From Chytridium lagenaria (taxonomy: Eukaryota > Chytridiomycota > Chytridiomycetes > Chytridiales > Chytridiaceae), in the NCBI GenBank assembly GCA_025449115.1, contig JAHLKC010000011.1, positions 186,001-250,000 on the forward strand: a stretch of 64,000 nucleotides of DNA, in the 5' to 3' direction. Shown here one piece after another: positions 42,525 to 55,232 of the stretch (positions are counted from its first letter, which is position 1; every line of letters begins with the position of its first letter). The notes below the pieces were generated by a model that saw only the letters and a list, made by a program, of their open reading frames with translations, ran no database searches and was not told the origin of the DNA. Made by a program: the position numbers and the translations under genes.

Positions 42525-45500
42525 ATGATGGGTTCAATTGTTGATGTGAAAGCACAGGCGCTTGCACGCGGGGAGCAGCCCAAACCCCCCAATCCACCTT
42601 CTTCTGACACAACCCCGCTTTCACATGCCGCCGCTTTCCCATTCAAAAAGACGGAGCTTGGCTTTGCGACCCCGCCTTCACCTCGCCAGCTCGCAAAAAC
42701 CCCACCATGCCCGAAGGACCCACTCTCTGCGCGCCATTCGAATGTATCGAGCGCTTCGAAGCAGATCAAGAAAGAGAGCACTCAACGCCACCAGCTGAAG
42801 CCTCCACGAGATATACTCACAGAGTTGGCGGTCTCGGAATAGTGGATGAAAGGCATCCATTGGGTTACAGCGCCTCCCTCGTATCAAATCCGCCCAAGGA
42901 GCATGGCAAACGGACCGCGCCACCAGCGGCAAGTTTCCCCGCTTTGTCAGAATTGAAGGCATCCAAGGCGAAAGAGAAGCCGAAGACTCGTGCGTCTAAA
43001 CGTGGAATCTACGAGGATCTTTACACCACAGCCATGATGCATGCTACGGGAGTAGGCGGTAAACAGGATTTGGACAAGGTAACGTAAATATCTGAATTAT
43101 ATATTCTAAATATATGAAAAGGCCCGAGATCTACTTGAACGCTCCACTTCGATTGACATGGGGTCTGTTCCAAAGACTCAACAGCATTGGGTGGCGCTTG
43201 CTCATAATGCTTTGGGGATATCTATCGCTGCGGGAGCCTTTCTGGACATGATAATTGTGGAGAACACCAAAACTGCAGATATCGCTGGAGGCGCAATTGC
43301 ACCGTCGGCTGAAAGCAGCAATGCTCCACAAGTGATTGCTAAAGATCTGGATAAAGCACTCAAGCATTATCAACTCGCAGCTTCTTTCGATGACCCCTCA
43401 GCTATCTTCAATATGGGCATTTGCCATGCAGAGGGGATCGGCACAGCAGTGAACAATGAGCTTGCGCTTCGGGAGCTCCATCGTGCGGCCGAACGGAACT
43501 GCCCTGCGGCGCAATGCTATCTCGCAAAGGTCTACGCGGGGGGAACGCATGGCGTTGAAAGAAACCTGTGCCTTGCTCGCGAATTGTTGGCACGTGCAAT
43601 GGAGAATGGAGTGAGGAGGCAGAGGAAGTCATGGAACGCATTGAGGCAGAGAGAGAAGTGAGAAGGTTGAAGGAGACTGTGGGCTTACCTGTCGAAGGAA
43701 CCCGGAATGGAGGGAGGTTGGAGGGAGGGCTTAAGGCTGCGAAAGCCAGTGATTTATATGCACTCGGGAGGGTGTATGAGACTGGTGATGCTGTGATGAA
43801 CGGGTATGGGGACATTGGTGATGAAGATTGTGGTGATGTTGATGATTGTGATATGCCGCTCGTGCGTTCAAAGATGCGCCGCCTTGTATCGTCTGTAGTC
43901 CCCGTTGACCTTGATGTAGCGAGAAGGCTTTATGAGCGGTCAGCTACTCTTGGCCATGCAGGTGCACAGTATCAATTGGGGATGCTGATTCTTACTCAAC
44001 GTGGTGGTGGACAAAGTCGGAGTCCTCCAGGATGGTTAACCGATGAAGGAGAGCATGCAGATGGAGTCGAATGGTTGCGACGTGCTGCAAAACAAGGGCA
44101 TCGAGGTGCACTGGAGAGCTTGTCGAAAGGTCGATTTGGATGGGCAGTACAACCGAGATGTTCACAATTGAGCCAAGCTAACCATCCGGCTTCAGAAGTG
44201 GCATGTGTGAACACGTTGCATCAACTGGAGGATGCTCTATTGACGGTGGATCGACTACATGAGCCAGGGACCGACATCGCACGACTCTTGGAGAGTCCTA
44301 GCGTCGCAAAAGAGTTTAACGAAGCTTGCGGCAAAGCTTTGAACGTCCTCGCAAGTGCGTTTGAACTACCCAGCAACCTTGACTCCAAGACGGCAGATAC
44401 ATCATTGAATATTGAAGATCATCATGCTGTCTTATCACATTACGCTCATACTACCATTGGGAGAAGAGTGATTGCAGCTACAGGCTTAGCCACTACAGCC
44501 TTCCTGTCCCTTGCGATTGCCTCTAAGCGCCCTGACAACAGTTCCCCTACGTCTGACTCTCACAATCGGGCATATCGGGACTGGACGGACGCCATGGAGC
44601 TTATTGAAGGGGCGTGTTCTCTGGCGTTTCCAAAGCCTATTTTGGCTTGGTCAACGTCAATGCTGGAAGCTTCTCTCCAAGACAAATCCTCGCACTCGCC
44701 CGATATTAGGTTCTTTTTGGCAACAGCCACGACGCTGACGGTCCCTGGTTTTTTAAATCGCGTGTATAGCGCGTTCGGCGACCCTCAAGCTCAATTTACG
44801 TCATCGGCTTTGGTTCCTCCACCGGTTGAACTTATTCGGGCTTTAGTACATATTGATCTTTGTCTGGAGGCCAGACCCAACCATTGCACCTACCTTCGTG
44901 TTCGTGGGCAGCTTCGTACTGCTGCGGGGAGGTACAGAGAAGCCGTGAGAGATTTTAGCCAGCTTCTCAAGATCAAGTCTGGACGGGAGGCCCACGGTAC
45001 TTTCCATGATAGAGGCTGTGCCGCTCTTCTTCTTCAGCTGAAAGTGGATGAGCTCGTGAAGAGGACGCCGAGCTCTTCACCCATGGGAGCTTCATTTGCT
45101 GGAGGACGTCGGCGGACGTCGTCGTCATCACTGGCAGTACCCGTCACTATTTCTTTGCTACAGGTCCCGAAAACGGATCTAGCTACGGCCGTGAAGATCG
45201 TACCACCAAAGTCCATCCTGGCTGCCCCAATAGATGACTTCAGCTTCCCGGCATCAGCGCCAATTGTTGGAAGGTCCCGTCGTTCCGCATCTGTCAGCAT
45301 CCCAATGTCCGAGTTCGTATCGGCTTCTTCTCGGCCCTTTCCAGGAATACACAGCGGCGCCAGTCCCTCCACTCCCTTGTCTCCATCTTACGCATTCACA
45401 CCACCATCCGCTCGCTCCCCAGCCAGCCGTGCTCTTGAAGACTTTGAAACTTTTTTCGAGTTTGCAAGTCCGGAGGACGGACGAGTTCCTGAAACTCTTC

Positions 45501-45726
45501 ATGGATGGCTTTGTGCCATTGTATCTTAGATAGCATGCTTTGGAATGCTCCTTCTCCTTCTGCGACATCACCGGCTTCCCCAAGATTGCCCCCAAAGAGA
45601 TGGGAGGAGTTCAAGTCCCTGGCGGAGGCTGCGGAGGGAAATCGGCTTCCATTTCTTCCGCCTGCCGACTCAGGAGCTTCTGGTGTTTTCAAAAGAGCGC
45701 TTGCGAAATGTATGGTGAAACTGTAG
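42525..45726 (+). CDS. Sel1-like and TPR repeat protein
   Basis: After a disordered N-terminus (MMGSIVDVKAQALARGEQPK) and an intron at about 43079-43122, the protein carries Sel1-type repeats: SAIFNMGICHAEGIGTAVNN, AAQCYLAKVYAGGTHGVERN, DLYALGRVYETGDAVMN and AGAQYQLGMLILTQRG followed by GVEWLRRAAKQGHRGALESL (about 43330-44125). A TPR-like pair follows near 44860-45050 (CTYLRVRGQLRTAAGRYREA; VRDFSQLLKIKSGREAHGTF). The C-terminus (WEEFKSLAEAAEGNRLPFLP) ends at 45724-45726 after a frame change near 45490. Breaks are also needed near 42800 and 43610. Sel1 proteins usually act as adaptors, for example in chitin synthase activation or ER quality control in fungi; which applies here is unknown. Confidence 0.7.
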
Positions 45727-46032
45727 TGTTATGTGTTATCAGTTAATAGATTGTATTGCATGTTGTGATGTCGCGTATAAGAGATAATGGCCCTTTGCCA
45801 AAAACTGTCAACAGCAAACCGCCAAGTGATCTCAAAGACGTTTAGTCATTTTTTTCTTTGCCAAGCAGTTCTGGTCCCACAGAAAAGTAACAGTGTCTCA
45901 GACATCCACTTATTTACAATAAATATTTACTTGTTTATCACTCAGTCATCCGTTAGTCTTGCTAGCAGCCGTCGACTTCCCCGTCATTCGCTGCTTAACG
46001 CTCTTCTTCAACGCAGATTCAGTTTTCTCTTC
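45727..46032. other. Short intergenic region
   Basis: A frame open into the next gene begins at 45787 but lacks features. The ATG at 46033 starts a cleaner protein, so I treat this stretch as promoter and 5' untranslated region, possibly with an intron ending at GCAG near 46015. Confidence 0.4.
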
Positions 46033-48555
46033 ATGAGCGAATCACATGTCAATCCTTCGGCGCACGTGCTCTTCTTCGACGCTCTCAGCAAGCGCGCATC
46101 GGTCATTCCAGCCCCAGATGACCAGCCCTTGAGTTTAGACCTGCTCGCAGAACACTGCCTTTTCACCATCAAATCTGCCTTGGCCAGTATCGACTCCATG
46201 CAGCTCGAAGCCAGTATTTACGCTTTCATACTGAAAACGCCATTAACCAGACCGCCTAAAGCCTTGGTCGCCATAGATCTATTGAGCTGGGCGGCATCAA
46301 AGATCGCAGAAACAATATTGAGCTCCAGCGATCGAGAGTCCGTGACGGTGTACGCTGATGCAGTAAACGAAACTATTTCGCTTTCAAGAAACGGCACGCT
46401 GTCGGAGATTGACTATTTTGTTCAAGTGGGATACAAGTATGCTTTGCACATTGAACCAGATGATCCTTTCACCTTGCCTGATCACCTGCGTTGTGTGAGG
46501 CGTGACACGGCTCAATCTTGGAAACACACAGACTATCGCAATCATGGCACCGTTCTTTCGTGGTCGCACCCGCCTATCGACATTATGCTTCAGCTCCATC
46601 GTTTTCTCCAACATCAGAATTGGGCGTCGTTTTTAGAGCTATCGTCTGTGAATAAGGTCTGGAAAGGCCTTGCGGAACCACTCCGATGGCAGCAGATAAC
46701 TGTGAGCTCAGATGAGAATCTTAAAGAGATCCTTAATAGTGTTCCAGCATCAACACTCTCTCTCGTACAAAGGATCAACATTAAAGATAAAGCTCAGACG
46801 AAACAGTTGTTGACACTGTTATCCCGATGTTCACGATTAAACGCGATCATGCTGGAAAGCAACGGGATGATGGCCGGCATGACTCAACTGAGGCTTGCAT
46901 TGCGGCCACCCTTTCAGCAGCTTATCGTGGATGACACGTTCATGGATTTGATAGAAAAGTCTTTTGTAGGTTTTTGCGATCTCGGCCTCGATCTCGTTAA
47001 CAAAACCGATGCACATTACCCTCAATTCGTTGATGACATCTATCCCGGCTTCGCTGATGATGATGATTTCTCCGCTGAAGAGGTTGGAAAGCCGACCAGA
47101 GAAGAAATGCAACGTGTACTTAATGAGAAATTTGCACACATTAGTCGACTTCAAGTTTTGAAGAGTGGACAACGTGATCAAAAGGAACTTCAAAACTTTG
47201 CTATTACGGTCTATAAAGCTTTGCCCCAACTTGAAACGATCGAAGGGCTGATTTGGTCTTTCTACACCGATCCGAGGACCACTTCTATTGCGTCTGTTTC
47301 CGACTTAAACCTTTTTCTCGACTTCGTTTCGCTGCCGTGGATCACGTTAACCACTCTGAAATTTGATATCTTATTCTACCCTGGTTACGAAAGAGATAGA
47401 TCTATATTCCTTTACCCTGACCATTTCCAAGGGGCTAACGAGAGAATTTCCTTTCTTTTAAGACAAAAAGCGGGTTGTCTGCCGACTGTTAAGACCATAG
47501 ACTTCTACCTTAATTGTGCTCGGGTGATAACTATTTGCTATGGATCTCTTCCTTCTTGGCGCTGTTTCCAAATCTCGAAAATCTGACACTATATGTGAAC
47601 TGGATCTTTGGGAACGATGTAATTGATGTGATTTCGAACATCTGTCCCAAGCTGCAGTCACTTCGCTTTAGTGCTCATTTTTTATCTGGTTTCCCTGAAG
47701 GTGCGGGAGAATACCACGTAGGAGTTGAGACTGAGGACGATGAGGAGGAAAATCTAGAAGGGAGTAAGAGTGAGGAGGCGGAGGAGGACGAGGAGAAAAT
47801 TCAAAATGGTCGGAGGCCAGCGAGATCGAGAAAGACAAAGACTTGGTTCGTGTGAAAGGAGACGCCTCAATCCAAGGACCCATAGCTGTAGATGCCGGCC
47901 CGCAGCATCCTGAGTACCCAGCACTCTACTTTTGGAACCTGGCAAATCTCAATAGTCTTTCTCTCGATATATCTGACCGTGTCTTCCGGGCAACGCTGGG
48001 CCAAAGAGCATACATTCACCACACAGCCTGCCTTCTGGTCACGATTCGACGGTTCCACCTCAAAACCATCTTGTCGATGGCTACGATAACAAGGTGGAAT
48101 ACGAGGAGCTGATTCCTCTCTTCAAGGCTCTCACACATGTCGAGGAACTTGAGATTGATGCAATAGTTCGCTCAGGCGGGACTAGCGATCACAATGGCCA
48201 TCATCCACGACTGTTCACCATGTTGAAGAGTTGTAGATCAAAAAATTTGAGGTTGCTGAACGTGGATAATGATACGATATCATGGCCAAAGACAACTGCG
48301 ACCTTGGAGGCAGTTGCAGAATTTCTTGAAGTCGATCTGTTGTCATCAGATATCATCTCTACTCCATACGGTGGAGGGTGGACATGGCCTCATCTTGAGG
48401 TTTTGCAGATGTCGTGGGCGGAAGGTTGGGCTCAGGATAATGATCTTGATTTTGAAAGATCTTTCACAGCGTTGAAAAGAAAGGCAGCGCGAAGAGGCGT
48501 TTCATTTTCTCTTTCATTCAGGCAGAGTTGGTTTGGAAAACTATCAAAGGTTTAA
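46033..48555 (+). CDS. F-box/leucine-rich-repeat-like protein
   Basis: The start MSESHVNPSAHVLFFDALSK opens a 518-residue frame to 47586. An F-box-like helix group lies near 46590-46700 (MLQLHRFLQHQNWASFLELS, NKVWKGLAEPLRWQQITV). Irregular leucine-rich segments follow (LLTLLSRCSRLNAIMLES; ALFPNLENLTLYV; PKLQSLRFSAHFLSG; HVEELEIDAIV). The frame changes by one base near 47520, then an acidic insert (EDDEEENLEGSKSEEAEEDE near 47740) and further changes near 47830 and 48050 lead to the end at 48555. F-box proteins of this layout are substrate receptors of SCF ubiquitin ligases. That role is inferred from architecture only. Confidence 0.55.
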
Positions 48556-49022
48556 TCGGATCAAGTAATTGTTAATGGCCTTTTTTTTTCTCTCTTGTCT
48601 ATTTCTTCGTTTATCACCGCCTGCTATTCGCCTTAACACCTATGCTCTTAACCGACTTTTAGTAGCTATTTTTAAATCATGCTTTTATTAAATGCTTGAA
48701 ACATTATTCTTGGTGTGCGATCTCTGTTTGTGCAGTTTTTTTTTTGTCTCCGTTCACTTTCTTGGTCGAACTTAAAGCTTTTACTTTGATCATTTTCTTC
48801 ATTATAATAGTGTTATAGATTGAATTATATCTCTCCTAATGTGATACTTTAAAGACTTATTTAGAGAAACCAACAGCCTGTCAAACAGATGGTCGATTCT
48901 GTGTCCGTTTCGCGCTTAAAAGGAGTTCCTCTCAGCATGACGGCCAAAGTCAAAAGTTATTTAGGATGCATGTAAAGGTTTATTGCGTTAAGTGAAAATA
49001 TTATCGCTTGTTAAATGCAACA
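48556..49022. other. Intergenic region between convergent genes
   Basis: T-rich DNA that should hold the 3' ends of the F-box-like gene and the SGNH hydrolase gene. No gene was recognised. Confidence 0.5.
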
Positions 49023-49670
49023 TTACGCCGAAGCCACGACTCCCCTCTCCCTCAACCGCCCCACAAACTTCACATATCCATTCAAGCTCAAATGCACAAG
49101 ATCCTCAAAATCCACCTCTAAATCTATATCCGCCCAAAAATCTTGAACTACCGGTAGTCCCACCTTCACCAGCGCATCATTATACCCGTCCACAGCTTCA
49201 GAGGATCGTTCCGACATCCCTCTCAACGGTATAGGCGGTATAGGTAACACCGATATCTGTGCATGCGGCCATCGTTGACGCACAACATCATGGATGGCAT
49301 TTACTTTGGTCGCAGCGGTTCGAAGTTGTTTCTCGTTGAACGGGATTGCCATAAGATTATTCGTCCCAATCATGATTCCGATATGAGTGAACTCGTTCGC
49401 TACAGGAAGCTGCGTGTATCCACAGTTCTCATCATTCTCTAGCCTCCACCTCAATTGTGAGATGCGATCACCACCAACACCGCATAGCCAGGTGTTGGGT
49501 AGTGCAAGTTGGGGGAATCGCAAGAGATGTTCAATGTGGGAGTCACCAAGAAGGAGGGTTGTGTCAGTGGGTTTAAGGGCGGAAAGATGGTCGATGCAGC
49601 CTTGTCTGGTTTTGTCGCGGATGGCCGATTTTTGGACTTTGACGACGTTTGCGTTGGGTTTTGTTGACAT
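49023..49670 (-). CDS. SGNH/GDSL-family hydrolase
   Basis: A single intact 215-codon frame shows the family blocks in order: block I LLLGDSHIEHL with the nucleophile Ser, block II VGGDRISQLRWRL with the oxyanion Gly, block III GIMIGTNNLMAI with Asn, and block V DLVHLSLNGY with the catalytic Asp and His. The pattern GTNN with a D-x-x-H end is typical of the platelet-activating-factor acetylhydrolase-like branch of esterases. There is no signal peptide, so it is probably cytosolic. The substrate is unknown. This is one of the few genes here with no frame break and no intron. Confidence 0.85.
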   Translation of the reverse strand: MSTKPNANVVKVQKSAIRDKTRQGCIDHLSALKPTDTTLLLGDSHIEHLLRFPQLALPNTWLCGVGGDRISQLRWRLENDENCGYTQLPVANEFTHIGIMIGTNNLMAIPFNEKQLRTAATKVNAIHDVVRQRWPHAQISVLPIPPIPLRGMSERSSEAVDGYNDALVKVGLPVVQDFWADIDLEVDFEDLVHLSLNGYVKFVGRLRERGVVASA

Positions 49671-50058
49671 TGTCTTTTAGTGTTGTGAAGACGATTGAGA
49701 ATGGTTTGTTATATATTGGGTGTTTCAGGTTGAAGGCAATTGAGTATAGATCAGTTTGTTATATATACTGGGTTTCAACTGAAACTTGACCACCACTCTA
49801 TTCCTATTTCAATCATATGCCTGTGCTGTGGCCGCAAAGTCCGTCGCAGTTTCGCTTTGGCATCCACAGACCCGAACATCCACAGATGTGAAAGCCACTC
49901 CAAAGGATTGGGCAACATAGATATGAAGTTTTACGTGAAGAAAGACGAATGGAAACGTTTGTTAAAAAAAGAAAAATGGAAATATATTTTAATCAATGGT
50001 CGAGACATATAAAGGAAAAACGAATAAAAAAATATAGTAGAACATACGAATACAACAT
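49671..50058. other. Intergenic region, no gene seen
   Basis: AT-rich DNA between two minus-strand genes. It should hold the SGNH gene promoter and the 3' end of the Cys-rich gene. A minor repeat of GTTTGTTATATAT...GGGTTTCA occurs twice (49704-49730 and 49755-49777). Confidence 0.45.
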
Positions 50059-53000
50059 TCAAACAGATAATTCAGAAGCAGACATAACAAAAACATCAGA
50101 GGCAGCGTCACCAATAAGTGAGCCAAAAACCTCATGGTACATGGCAACACGGTGCTTACGAAGGTAAGCATCAACAGGGACAGCCCCCATCTTAGCAACA
50201 AACCCAGCAAGCCTCTCCTCGCCCTTGGGCACAACAACACAAACATGCTCGATCCTTTGCACAGAATCCCTCTGAGCACGAGCAAGGCACCTCGCAGTTA
50301 AGTCGCGCACAAGCGAAGAGCTCTGCATCGCCATCATGCGTGACCCAATCTGGTTGACAACAAGAAGCGACTTGGAGGCATCCACTTCAGTCGTGATGAA
50401 GGCAGCTTGGATGTGGTCTTGCGAGGAAGGAGGCGGGGAGGTCTCGGTGGCATGGTCGACGGCAACCGGAGTGGCACGAGTGGTACGGGTCTTTTTGCGA
50501 GGAATGCGGGGGATGTAGGCGGAGGCAAGGTACCGACGACGACCATCCACAGCGGCAGCGGTAGGAGCGTGAACGAGTTGGTTCTCAATCTGAGACCATG
50601 ATGTCGAGATCTCATCCTTGATGGCAGTAATATTACCACACCTGGTGGAGTGCTCCATCACACGGGGTGTAGCAAAGAACGAGGTGAGGGCATCCTCAAA
50701 CACGGCAGCCGTTTCCTTAATCACCTCGGCGGTAAAAAGGCTAGACTCCATGGAAGCATCGTACACACGGTGAGAGACGGCGGCGTCACCAAAACGAACG
50801 TGAGAAAGGCGGCAAGTACGGCGACCTTCAGAAAAGAGCTCGATAGGACGGTACTTGCCAGTGCGGTACTTCCCACCGCCTCCACACTCAGTACAGAAGG
50901 CGTAGCGCTCACGGCACGGAACGCAAACGACCTCGACAGAAAAATCTGCAGGCGAGGATGCATCATCTTCAGCTTCGCGAGATTCACGGTCACCAGTGTG
51001 GCAGGCACCAACGGCACCGTTAGCAGAGGCGGAGGCGTCAGACGCGAGACCACGTGAGCGGTCCACCTTGACACCACCAGTACCAACGTAACGACGGCAG
51101 ACGTCGCAAGAGACACGCTCCTCGGCACGACCACGGGCACGCTTGCGGGAGGGGACGATGACGGCGCTTGAGGTGGAGACGGACTCGGGACAAGAGAGCA
51201 GCTGGCACAAAGCACATCGATAATGTAACCAGCATCAATCGCGGCGGACTTCCCACGAACGATCATAGTGGCGAAGGGGGAACCGCAACGACGACAAGAA
51301 CAAGGCTCCTCAACTACCTTCTTGCCTCCAACCGTCGAGACACGGTGGACAGACGAGACGATAGGGATAGTGGTATTGGCGTTAAGGGCAGGAGCAGGCT
51401 TGGTGACGGTAGGATAAGGGACTGGAGACGATGATTTCTTGGAGACCTTGCGGGCACGGGACTTCACAACGGGCCTTGAGGCAGCAAGTGGCTGGACAGC
51501 GGCGGCAACAATACTCTGCTCGTAAGCAGGGGCAGCGGCAAGAACAGTCACAGGGCCGGTGGGTTGGTTGAGGAGGGCGGTGAAGGAAAGGTCGGCAGCG
51601 GAGGCTGCGACGGCGGCATCAGTGGTGGGCTGGAGGAGAGCCTCGAGAACGAGGTCATCCAGCGACACAGCAGCGGTCGAGGCGGTAGGCATACCAGAGA
51701 AGATGTCCATGGTAGACGACGAAGGGCTTGAGGGGAACATACTGAAGCCGGAAAGGTCGCTTGACAAGGCCATGTTGTTGTTGAACATGGCGTTGGTGGA
51801 GGTGAGAAGGTTGACCGTTGATGAGTCGATAGGGTCAAACACCGACGAAGCAAGATCCCAATTGACACCGACAAAAAGATCGGAGGCCGCCGCTTCGGTA
51901 GCGGGGCTAGCAGAAAAGCTATCAAAAAGGGAGGACGCCGGGGAGGAGCAGGAGGCCGACAAAGCGGCGGGGCTGCTTGCGGACATGTCACCAAAGAAGG
52001 AAGACACATTGGATTCGCAGGCAGTAGTAGTAGTAGTAGTAGATAAAGTAGATTGCAAGTGGTTGTTCAATAAGGCTGAATTAAAGGAAATAGGTTTAGT
52101 ACATAATTTATGGAATATTAAAAGAAATAAATGAATTCTTTCTCACCTTCAGATCCTTCACCACAGGTATCAGAAGTTTTCAGCTCACGTAAAATTGCCA
52201 GCTGTACCTCCGACCATCGCCTTTCCTCTTCCCGGGAACGACGCTCTGCCTCCCTGAGCTTCCTGCTGTGTTCAAGCAGACGAAGTATGAGCGTGATTTG
52301 CTCGTGGGAGGCTGAGCCATTGATAATTCCGATAAGAGCCGACTCCTGAAGACCAGGCAGGCCCTCAGGGAGGATCGGAAGGGCGATGCCGGGCGAGGAA
52401 GCCCGGCTACCACACTCACCGCTGCCGCCACAGGAAGAGACGACAGAGGGACATGGAGATCGAGGGTAGAGCGCCGGATCGTCAAAGAACGGAAGCGACG
52501 GAGAGGACCCTGCGTAGAGACCACCAATTTGTTTTGGAGGTAGGAGGAAGTCAAAGGGGTCTTGCAGGGTTGCTGGGTCGCTAAGGACGATACCGGAACC
52601 AAACATCTCACCGGCCAGACTGGCAGCACCTGAACCGCAGCCTCTACCACCCCCTCCACAGCCATGTTGATAGCTGTTGTTGCGGAAGGGGACAGAGGGA
52701 GGTTGCAGCAAGGAAGGAGCTTGCTGGCAGGAGTGGTCGCGCGGAGAGGGGTAACCGCCTCCACCACCACCACCAATGTTGTGAACATAGGAGGAGGAGG
52801 AAGAGAAGAGGCTACCACCACCACCGCCTCCACAGAAACTGGGTAGGCCGGAGTGAGGAATGGTTGCGAGAGCTGAGAGGGAGAAACTTCTTTCGTTTGG
52901 GGGTGAGCGGGACTCAATGAAGCCTTGAGAGCGAGGTCTACGACTGGCTCCAGGGTGACGGACAACTGCCTAGAATGTGTTGGGTTGAGCTTCTTAGACT

Positions 53001-53064
53001 GACGACGACTGATTTGGACGACGACGGGGGTAAGAAGACGGTGGGGAAAGGGAGTTGGAATCAA
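50059..53064 (-). CDS. Cys-rich zinc-binding plus GNAT-like protein
   Basis: Two exons joined by an intron at 52076-52146 (GTGAGA donor, CAG acceptor). Exon 1 encodes Gly/Ser-rich low-complexity sequence and a coiled coil (LLEHSRKLREAERRSREEER). Exon 2 opens with Ser/Ala-rich sequence, then Cys-rich modules: CSCRRCGSPFATMIV with VLCASC near 51190-51300, then CDVCRRYVGTGGVKV, VCVPCRERYAFCTECGGGGK and FSEGRRTCRLSHVRFG (about 51110-50780). The C-terminal 200 residues resemble a GNAT acyltransferase fold (IQAAFITTEVDASKSLLVVN; LAGFVAKMGAVPVDAYLRKH) ending at 50059. The combination occurs in uncharacterised proteins of other fungi, to my knowledge. A frame change lies near 51180. The start codon is unresolved: no in-frame ATG follows the TATA-like site before about 52620. 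Confidence 0.6.
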
Positions 53065-53099
53065 TAACTTTCTTTCGTGGGGAAAAGAAGGGAGCTACG

Positions 53100-53107
53100 T
53101 ATTTATA
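53100..53107 (-). promoter_or_regulatory. TATA-box-like element, minus strand
   Basis: On the minus strand the sequence reads TATAAATA about 35 bases upstream of where the first exon of the Cys-rich gene opens. The spacing suits a core promoter with a short 5' untranslated region. Confidence 0.4.
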
Positions 53108-54224
53108 GTGTCCATCTCATTATGTATTTATTGTATTGTAAATAAAAGGGGCGGTGCTGAAAATTCTTAACCCATGGGATATTCCTTGTATTACCATAGT
53201 TTCCACCTTTGAATCAACGAACGCCAATAATAATGTGAAGCATAATAATTAATTATATTTCCATTATTATTGTGAAAATAGTTTAAACCTACATCTCTCT
53301 GAAAAAGACAAGAAATAGTATATACATAAATGATATGAATGTATAGTTTATACCCTGATCTCTGTTGTTTTATGTGAATTTCATGGAGAACGTTCAAGGC
53401 AGCCTGTGTGACTCATGTTCTTATTGAACAGCCAAGTCTTGATTCTCTATTCATATTATTAAATAAAATTATTCTTTTTTAATACTCAAAGAAGGAAGGG
53501 GGGGTTGACGCCTTTCCATCAACCCTTCTTACGTGTTCATTTATATTATTTATTATTTATTTATTTTTATTTCCATGTCTTGTCTGTCTTTTCTGAAATT
53601 TCATTAACAAATGCCAATAATGAGACTCGAGTCAATAATAACATCGGCGGCGTCACAGACTCATATTCATAGTAAAAGGCGTTCAACGACAAAATTAACA
53701 CAAGTCTTCCATAAGGGTTGATGGGTTTGGGCGGTTTGGCGAAGGGTTCGGCGTTAACTACAAAGAAATGGTTTGTCGTAGCCCTCCGTCATTTTCCTTT
53801 TCACTCCTATCTACCTAGGTTGGTTTTCCCTTATGTTTTTAGGCTCACATATATGTCTTCAGTTGGTTTGTACTTTTGAGGATAAAAGGTATGCGCATTA
53901 GAAAAAGGAGCCTGGCCCGGGGTAATAAGTTAATAAATGTGAAGTTATCCGTTGATAGCGGATTGTTTTTGGTGTTGGTAGCGACTTTAAACGTCATCTG
54001 AATAGAATAGCATCTTAAACCCGACTCCATTGTGATAAGATTAATTTTGGCCATCTGGATTTTAAAAAAAACATTCACTGAGACGTGCAAGAAATGTGCG
54101 GTAAGGTAGAGCCGTGAAACGAAGACGCAGAATGTGAGGGAGCACGTGGCGCTGGCATGTATTATGGACCGTGTTCTGATACAGAATACGATCGGAAATG
54201 GAAAACACTTGAGTTGTTGAGGCA
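53108..54224. other. AT-rich intergenic region
   Basis: No gene can be supported. The sequence is AT-rich with T runs and short A/T repeats. A minus-strand open frame at 53845-54225 has no recognisable features. Confidence 0.5.
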
Positions 54225-54720
54225 ATGCCGATGAGAGGTTATGCAGACGGCCTTTATTTTGAATGTGAAATACATTACATATTGCTCTATTTATATAAGC
54301 ACATCTTTGAAATCATCACTTTGCTAAACATAATAATATTTATGATATTCAGGGTTTTTTTGAGTAAAAATGAAGGAGCATCTTCGATTCCCGAAATTAT
54401 TTATGTGAAGGAACAAAAGGCAATGGATAAGCTGATTAAAAAGATTTTCGGAGGTAACTGGAAGTATACAGTTCTTCCTATACATTGCTAAATATCTTTA
54501 CAAAAGTGTACAATGATGTGGTTATTGTCATTTTCTCTGGATCTAACTTCTTCTCGAATCCGAATGTCTCAAAGAATTTACGACGAAATTAAACAGGGCC
54601 AACGAAAAAGTTGAATGAGGGCTATGTTACGAAAGAGGGGATGGATCAAAAAGGTGTGACTATAGAGATAGATTTATATCTCTTCTGTGCCCCCTTGCGA
54701 GTTGACGATGAAAGTATGTA
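54225..54720 (+). pseudogene. Possible small gene or gene remnant
   Basis: An 88-codon frame (54225-54491) starts MPMRGYADGLYFECEIHYIL and contains KAMDKLIKKIFGGNWKYTVL near its end. In another frame, near 54610-54715, GYVTKEGMDQKGVTIEIDLY also looks protein-like. I do not recognise a family. It may be a decayed gene or chance open frames. Confidence 0.25.
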
Positions 54721-55232
54721 TTTTTTGCATTGATGAAAATAGACCAGTATTATCTAAATGTATTGACAACATTAATATTGGAGGCAACCTTGAGAACGTC
54801 AGAGGTCAGGGTGAACCGAAAGGCTTCCGTACCCATGCTCCCTCTTAGTTCCCCACGGGTATGATTTTCCCTTGCATTGAAAACTTCTAATGCGCTGATA
54901 ACCTTCCCCTACATCGCGTTGAGTGTCGCCCTGTTTTGTTGGTGGGCGAGAAAGCTCCCACACGCTCTGAAAAAAAATACACATATCTAATACCATGAAT
55001 AATTTGGACTCAGATTAGCGCTCAAAATTTCATTATGCTGTATAGCTTAAAACAAAGATCGAGCGATTATTGCTCTGAAAGCTTAATACGTAAGAAACGA
55101 GCTGCTGAAATTATATACTCTACCTACACACACAGTCCATAGGTAAATAGGTACATAATAAACCATTTCGGACAGTTACAGAAATTGTTCACATAAAATT
55201 TTGCTTCGGACGAAACCTTCCACCAAAGAATC
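54721..55232. other. Intergenic region, no gene seen
   Basis: The sequence holds no supported gene. The right part should include the promoter of the gene at 55233. Confidence 0.4.
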
